Origin: Cellulomonadaceae bacterium
GTDB taxonomy: Bacteria; Actinomycetota; Actinomycetes; Actinomycetales; Cellulomonadaceae
Direction of reading: 5' to 3'
Assembly: GCA_031256435.1 (NCBI GenBank)
Contig: JAIRQO010000048.1
Coordinates: 62,001 to 126,000 of the forward strand
Length of the DNA stretch: 64,000 bases
How positions within the stretch are numbered: the first letter of the stretch is position 1; every line of letters starts with the position of its first letter. Both the position numbers and the translations under genes were made by a program. Below the pieces are notes generated by a model, which made no database searches, had not been told where the DNA came from, and worked only from the letters and a program-made list of their open reading frames with translations. Positions 59,503 through 64,000 of this stretch are shown here, piece by piece.

Positions 59503-62500
59503 GGTGTTTCCTGTGTCTTCGTTGACGTGGCGGCTTTCTTGGCTGCGGCTTTCTTGGCCGGAGCTTTCTTAGCCGGGGCCTTCGTTGCAGCCGCTGCCTT
59601 GGTAGCTGAGGCCGTGGTGGCTGACGCTTTCGTTGTTGTCGTTTTCTTGGCTGGAGCCTTCTTAGCCGCGCTCGTGGTCCCCGCTGCCTTCTTGGCTGGC
59701 GCCTTGGCCGAAGCCGCCTTCTTAGCGGGTGCTTTCTTAGCTGGTGCTTTCTTAGCTGGTGCTTTCTTAGCGGGGGCCTTCTTAGCGGGGGCCTTCTTAG
59801 TGGCGGATGCTCGTTTCTTCACCGGACCCGCAGCCCTCTTGATGGCCAGCAGTTCATATGCCTGTTCCGGGGTGATGGATTCTGCGGAATAGTCCTTGGG
59901 CAGTGTGCGGTTGGTTGCGCCGTCCGTGACATAGAGCCCAAATCTGCCATCCTTGATGACCACCGGTTTCCCGGTTTCCGGGTCATCCCCCAGTTCACGC
60001 AAGGGAGCAGCGGCAGCGGCGTTCACACCCCTGCGCTTGGGCTGGGCGTAGATGGCAAGCGCCTCGTCCAGAGTGATAGTCAATAGGAGATCCTCGGACG
60101 CAATGGTCCTGGAATCCGTGCCCTTCTTCAAGTAAGGCCCATACCGTCCATTTTGAGCGGTGATCTCCACGCTGGACTCCGGATCCACTCCTACTACGCG
60201 TGGGAGTGACATCAGTGACAGCGCCTGCTCCAGTGACACCGTTGCCAGGTCCATATCCTTGAAAAGCGAGGCTGTTCGCGGCTTGGGAAGGGCTGCTTTC
60301 GCCTTCTTGGCTGCGGCCGCGCTCAGCGTGGGATCGAGTGGCTGCTCCGGTAGTACCTCCGTCACATACGGCCCGTATCGGCCCGATTTCGCCACAATCT
60401 CATGCCCGCTGTGCGGATCAACGCCCAGTGATCGGCCATCGTCGGCACTGGCCGAGATGAGTTCCCTGGCTTTCTCCAGAGTCAACTCGTCAGGGGCAAG
60501 GTCCGCTGGAACATTGCCACGTGGCGGAGTTTTTCCTTCCTCCACAGGCCCGGACGTGTCCTCCACATAGGGCCCGTACCGCCCCACGCGAACCCGCACA
60601 CCCTCGCCGAGGTCCACGGAGTTGATGGAGGCGGCATCAATCTCCGGCAGGTTCTCTACCCGGTCCTTGATCCCACGCCGGTTGGCGTTACCCGTACCAT
60701 CGCCAAAGTAGAACGTGGAGAGCCAGGCAATCCTATCCCTGGTGCCAGTGGCAATCTCATCCAGGTCCGCCTCCATCTTGGCCGTGAAGTCATAGTCCAC
60801 CAGCCAATCAAAGTGCCGCTCCAGCAATGCGGTGACAGCAAAGGCAAGCCACGTGGGCACGAGCGCTTGCCCCTGAGTCCTGACATATTCGCGGTCCTGA
60901 ATAGTGGCAATAGTGGCCGCGTACGTGGAGGGGCGGCCAATCCCCAACTCTTCCAGTTCCTTGACTAACGAGGCCTCGGTGTAGCGTGCGGGCGGAGTGG
61001 TGGAGTGGCCCGTGGAGTCCAAGCCCTGCTCTGCCACGGCATCGCCCTCGGCCACCTGCGGGAGGCGGACATCCTTGGAGGCCCCGGCCTTTGCCGAGGC
61101 GGACTCATCCTTCCCCTCCTCGTAGGCATCCAGGAAGCCCCGGAAGGTAATCACCGTTCCGGAGGCCGAGAACACGGCGTCCTTCCCCGCCAGTACCCCG
61201 GCGCTGGTGGCACCAGCGCCCGCCTTACTACCACCGGAACCGGCACCCGTCGTATCCATGCCCGCAGCACCAACGCCCGTAGCACCAGCACCAGCACCCA
61301 GCGTGGCACCCACCTTCACAGAAGCAGTGAATCCCTTGGCATCAGCCATCTGGGAGGCCACCGTGCGCTTCCAAATCAACTCATACAACCGGTACTGATC
61401 TCCGGAGAGTTCTCCAGCCACCTGCGCGGGTGTTCGGAAGTGATCACCCGCTGGGCGGATGGCCTCGTGTGCTTCCTGGGCGCCTTTGGAGGAACTGGCA
61501 TAGACGCGCGGGGATTTCGGCACGGAATCGGATCCGTACAACTCGGCCGCTTGCCTACGCGCGGCGGTGATCGCCTCTGCCGAGAGCGTGGGCGAGTCCG
61601 TTCGCATGTAGGTGATGTACCCGTTCTCATACAGAGATTGGGCTGTGCGCATGGTGCCGCGCGCGTTCATTCGGAGTTTGCGGCCCGCCTCCTGCTGAAG
61701 CGTAGACGTGGTGAAGGGCGCAGCTGGTTTCCGCGTGTACGGCTTGGTGTCCACGGAACGGACAGAGAACTCAGCACCGGCCAGTCCCGCAGTCACAGCA
61801 GAAGCGCCAGCCTCATCCAGATGCACCACGCCCGTGGCGGCTTTCAGAACACCTTCATCCGTGAAGTCCCGGCCCGTGGCCACCCTATCCGAGCCGAGTG
61901 ATGTCAGGCGGGCCTCAAAAAGTTGCCCCGCATCAGGACCAGCCACGGGCGCAAAGGATGCCGTCACGCTCCAATATCCCGCCGCAACAAAGAGCATCCG
62001 CTCCCGCTCCCGCTCCACCACAATGCGGGTGGCCACGGATTGCACGCGGCCCGCCGAGAGACCCTGCTTGACCTTGCGCCACAGCACCGGAGAGAGTTCA
62101 TAGCCGTACAAACGGTCCAGAATCCTGCGCGTTTCCTGGGCATCCACCAGTGAGGTATCCAACTCGCGCGTGTTCTCCAAGGCGCGCGTGATGGCCTCAC
62201 GGGTGATCTCATTGAACACCATGCGCCGCACCGGAACCTTGGGCTTCAGTTCTTCAATCAGGTGCCAGGCAATCGCTTCGCCTTCGCGGTCCCCATCAGT
62301 TGCCAGATACAGGATGTCCGCTTCCTTGAGTGCCTTCTTGAGTTCCCGAACCTTCGCCTTCTTGTCCGCATTGACAAGGTAGAACGGATCAAAGTTGTGG
62401 TCCACATCAACGGCAAATTTCCCGTAGGGACCCTTCTTCATCTCCGGCGGAAGATCGCGCGGGATGGGGAGGTCCCGTACGTGCCCCACGGACGCTTCAA

Positions 62501-62579
62501 CAATGTAGTCCGGGCCAAGGTAACTCGCGATTTTCCGCGCCTTCGCGGGTGACTCGACGATCACGAGGGTTCGCGTCAT
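59499..62579 (-). CDS. topA: DNA topoisomerase I
   Basis: A 1026-residue type IA topoisomerase. It begins with the TOPRIM domain ([17 protein letters not shown], then [13 protein letters not shown]), the active-site Tyr324 is in [12 protein letters not shown], and several C-terminal repeat domains ([37 protein letters not shown]) follow. The Lys/Ala/Pro-rich tail ([12 protein letters not shown]) is typical of actinobacterial enzymes and aids processivity. A Gly/Thr/Ala-rich insert (about 435-480) is extra. It overlaps the PAP2 gene by ATGA. Confidence 0.94.
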   Translation of the reverse strand: MTRTLVIVESPAKARKIASYLGPDYIVEASVGHVRDLPIPRDLPPEMKKGPYGKFAVDVDHNFDPFYLVNADKKAKVRELKKALKEADILYLATDGDREGEAIAWHLIEELKPKVPVRRMVFNEITREAITRALENTRELDTSLVDAQETRRILDRLYGYELSPVLWRKVKQGLSAGRVQSVATRIVVERERERMLFVAAGYWSVTASFAPVAGPDAGQLFEARLTSLGSDRVATGRDFTDEGVLKAATGVVHLDEAGASAVTAGLAGAEFSVRSVDTKPYTRKPAAPFTTSTLQQEAGRKLRMNARGTMRTAQSLYENGYITYMRTDSPTLSAEAITAARRQAAELYGSDSVPKSPRVYASSSKGAQEAHEAIRPAGDHFRTPAQVAGELSGDQYRLYELIWKRTVASQMADAKGFTASVKVGATLGAGAGATGVGAAGMDTTGAGSGGSKAGAGATSAGVLAGKDAVFSASGTVITFRGFLDAYEEGKDESASAKAGASKDVRLPQVAEGDAVAEQGLDSTGHSTTPPARYTEASLVKELEELGIGRPSTYAATIATIQDREYVRTQGQALVPTWLAFAVTALLERHFDWLVDYDFTAKMEADLDEIATGTRDRIAWLSTFYFGDGTGNANRRGIKDRVENLPEIDAASINSVDLGEGVRVRVGRYGPYVEDTSGPVEEGKTPPRGNVPADLAPDELTLEKARELISASADDGRSLGVDPHSGHEIVAKSGRYGPYVTEVLPEQPLDPTLSAAAAKKAKAALPKPRTASLFKDMDLATVSLEQALSLMSLPRVVGVDPESSVEITAQNGRYGPYLKKGTDSRTIASEDLLLTITLDEALAIYAQPKRRGVNAAAAAPLRELGDDPETGKPVVIKDGRFGLYVTDGATNRTLPKDYSAESITPEQAYELLAIKRAAGPVKKRASATKKAPAKKAPAKKAPAKKAPAKKAPAKKAASAKAPAKKAAGTTSAAKKAPAKKTTTTKASATTASATKAAAATKAPAKKAPAKKAAAKKAATSTKTQETP

Positions 62580-63538
62580 GTGGTGACACCTTTCATTGTT
62601 GGGCTGAGGGGATATCCGCCTGGCGCCTCCAATGCGCGTGCGGTGTATTGCCTCAGAAGCAGGAGAGTGGCAAACACGGTGAGCGTAGCGGCCATGACGG
62701 CAAGGACGCCACTGGCATAGGCGGTGAGGTCATAAGCCAACGGAATGTCTTGTTGTCCGGCCTCCAGGTCCCACGCGGTAATGACTGACAACCCGCCGGT
62801 GATTCCCGCTATCGCATAGGCCAACGTTGCCACGGCTGTAGTGGATTGTGTGACTTTGATGGTGGGAAGGAGGTCTGGAGTGTCGAGCGCTCTGCGGGAG
62901 GTGAGGGCGCAAATCAGCGCACCCCAGGCAAGCACCACAAACATGGCGGCCACCACATCGGACGGACGGTGCCACCCGCCCACCATCGTCGAGATTCCTG
63001 TGGCACCTGCCCACACCATCCCCACAATGGCTAACAGAGGGCGCCAGCGCCGAGGAAGCGCAAACATCAACGCCACAGCAGCCGATGCCGCCACCGTGGT
63101 GTGGCCGCTGGGCAGTGAGTTGGATCCGGTCCACCCAGAAATCAACTCTGGCCTGTCAAAGACGCCATCCTTGAGCACCTGCGTGGTCACGTTGGCTCCT
63201 ATCAGGAACACAATCAACTGCCCCATCAATAACCATCGGCGCCGAAACGCCGGAACCCCCACGGCAATGGCAATTCCCACCACCACAAGAACCACGGGCG
63301 CTACCTCTAATATGCGTTGCGCCATGGGCCACAGGGTGGCCTGACCATGGGAAGAACCACCTAGCGCCATATCGTCGAGCGTTTGTCCCCGTGCCGTGTT
63401 CACAAACACGGACCACACCGCATACACCACCACGATTCCGAGCACGGCAATCAGCGCAGCCAACACCCGCGGAGCCGTGCGCGGACGCAGGGAATCCGCG
63501 GAATACGGCACCTGTGCGGTGGGAATCTGATCAACCAT
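62576..63538 (-). CDS. PAP2 family phosphatase
   Basis: A 320-residue membrane phosphatase with about eight helices. The three phosphatase motifs are visible: KDGVFDRP (123-130, K-x6-RP), PSGHT (143-147) and the SR-x5-H-x3-D-like GGWHRPSD. It could dephosphorylate undecaprenyl diphosphate or phosphatidate. I start at ATG 63538, six bases after TACGGT; the 68-residue upstream extension is not conserved. It heads the run into topA, the oxidoreductase, tmk and holB. Confidence 0.87.
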   Translation of the reverse strand: MVDQIPTAQVPYSADSLRPRTAPRVLAALIAVLGIVVVYAVWSVFVNTARGQTLDDMALGGSSHGQATLWPMAQRILEVAPVVLVVVGIAIAVGVPAFRRRWLLMGQLIVFLIGANVTTQVLKDGVFDRPELISGWTGSNSLPSGHTTVAASAAVALMFALPRRWRPLLAIVGMVWAGATGISTMVGGWHRPSDVVAAMFVVLAWGALICALTSRRALDTPDLLPTIKVTQSTTAVATLAYAIAGITGGLSVITAWDLEAGQQDIPLAYDLTAYASGVLAVMAATLTVFATLLLLRQYTARALEAPGGYPLSPTMKGVTT

Positions 63539-63544
63539 GCGCTC

Positions 63545-63550
63545 ACCGTA
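63545..63550 (-). promoter_or_regulatory. -10 box TACGGT before PAP2-topA operon
   Basis: TACGGT on the minus strand, six bases before ATG 63538. It supports the shorter start. Confidence 0.5.
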
Positions 63551-63631
63551 GTACGGACCTCTGATACGAGTGGCACTTCTGGCGGTGGGTTGGCCGATGA
63601 GCGCCAACTCTCGGTGCAGACGTGAAGTTAA

Positions 63632-63637
63632 TATCCT
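63632..63637 (+). promoter_or_regulatory. -10 box TATCCT before apeB
   Basis: TATCCT is followed by six bases and ATG 63644, the start of a 12-codon mini-ORF, and then ATG 63660 of apeB. Confidence 0.5.
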
Positions 63638-63643
63638 AGGGTC

Positions 63644-63682
63644 ATGCCACACTCTCCCCATGAACTCACCAACCCGCACTGA
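63644..63682 (+). other. 12-codon leaderless mini-ORF overlapping apeB start
   Basis: ATG 63644 opens a short frame (MPHSPHELTNPH, then TGA at 63680) that overlaps the apeB start in another frame. It is placed exactly where a leaderless start is expected after TATCCT. Three of its twelve codons are His. Translation is unproven; it could control apeB or be fortuitous. Confidence 0.3.
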
Positions 63683-64000
63683 GCGCCTCACCGTTCCCGC
63701 TCCCGCACGGCAATTCGCTGAGGATCTCGCGTCATTCATCACCGCGAGTCCCTCGCCGTATCATGCCGTGGCCGAGGCCCAGAATCGCGTAGAGGCGGCG
63801 GGGTTCATTGCGCTCGACGAGTCAGCGGCCTGGGACATCGTTCCTGGTCAGCGGTACTTCATCAAGCGTGACGGAGCCTTCATTGCCGTAGCGATACCTG
63901 GTGACGCCACGCCTGGCACGCCCGTGATGATTGTGGGAACGCACACGGACTCGCCAGGCCTCATGCTGAAACCCCACTCCACCACGGGTTCATTAGGGTA
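63660..64000 (+). CDS. apeB: M18 family aminopeptidase (partial)
   Basis: The first 113 residues of an M18 aspartyl/leucyl aminopeptidase, cut by the window edge. It begins MNSPTRTERLTVPAP, with the family N terminus FITASPSPYHAV, EAAGFIALDE, GQRYFIKRDGAFIAV and the first metal motif GTHTDSPGLMLKP. It should trim N-terminal residues of peptides in the cytoplasm. The start ATG 63660 is 16 bases downstream of the predicted transcript start. Confidence 0.88.
   Translation, partial: MNSPTRTERLTVPAPARQFAEDLASFITASPSPYHAVAEAQNRVEAAGFIALDESAAWDIVPGQRYFIKRDGAFIAVAIPGDATPGTPVMIVGTHTDSPGLMLKPHSTTGSLG

Overview
The window is a high-GC actinobacterial chromosome segment. Markers are the MsiK-type sugar ABC ATPase beside a DUF4032 gene, a PknB-type Ser/Thr kinase, an actinobacterial HtrA, YgfZ/nitrobindin/DUF2516 neighbours, a lysine-tailed topoisomerase I, and many apparent leaderless promoters (TANNNT six or seven bases before the start codon). 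Pyruvate formate-lyase plus menaquinone genes suggest a facultative anaerobe. The family Actinomycetaceae is plausible, but that is inference and I cannot name a species.

Layout. 1-4.2 kb: two SDR oxidoreductases, a DUF2200 gene, a mobile-looking AAA ATPase with a large palindrome, and dtd. 4.2-8.9 kb: a minus-strand run (membrane protein, 36-codon membrane ORF, nitrobindin-like, YgfZ, FUSC, DUF2516). 8.9-14.7 kb: hydrolase lacking its nucleophile, DUF1349, membrane protein, FtsX-type ABC pair. 15.0-16.9 kb: type II restriction-modification pair (BglII-like nuclease, MT-A70 methylase) with two AGATCT sites in the shared control region. 17.0-23.2 kb: epoxide hydrolase, purF, tRNA-Thr(CGT), rlmB, cysS. 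23.5-27.1 kb: YccF, membrane protein, a ribbon-helix-helix regulator with its own operator, DUF4097. 27.1-31.8 kb: ispF, ispD, polyprenyl synthase, menG, menF. 31.8-38.4 kb: HtrA, lipoprotein, hisI, a 927-residue modular secreted nuclease. 38.9-41.3 kb: pyruvate formate-lyase encoded as two proteins. 41.7-47.6 kb: tRNA-Thr(TGT), DsbA-like protein, Ser/Thr kinase, otsA-otsB. 47.7-48.9 kb: AT-rich orphan toxin tip plus putative immunity gene. 49.2-54.5 kb: tandem ROK proteins (the second looks catalytically dead), MsiK, DUF4032. 54.6-63.5 kb: exported peptidase, then PAP2-topA-oxidoreductase-tmk-holB with overlapping ends. 63.66 kb to the edge: start of an M18 aminopeptidase.

The dominant oddity is repeats. 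At least three short interspersed families (a GGGCCC-centred family, a CATCCTGCGG/CGCAGAAT palindrome family, and a GGTTGAGCC...GGTCGAAACC family) fill intergenic gaps. They also sit in frame inside purF, menF, cysS, the Ser/Thr kinase and the nitrobindin-like gene, adding linkers of about 15 to 70 residues. The GGGCCC family forms intergenic arrays with a 31-32 bp period, close to three helical turns, that flip orientation across a constant 45 bp centre. Other strong observations are the split pyruvate formate-lyase, the tandem ROK kinase/pseudokinase, the restriction-modification control region, the toxin-immunity remnant and the autoregulated RHH-DUF4097 module.
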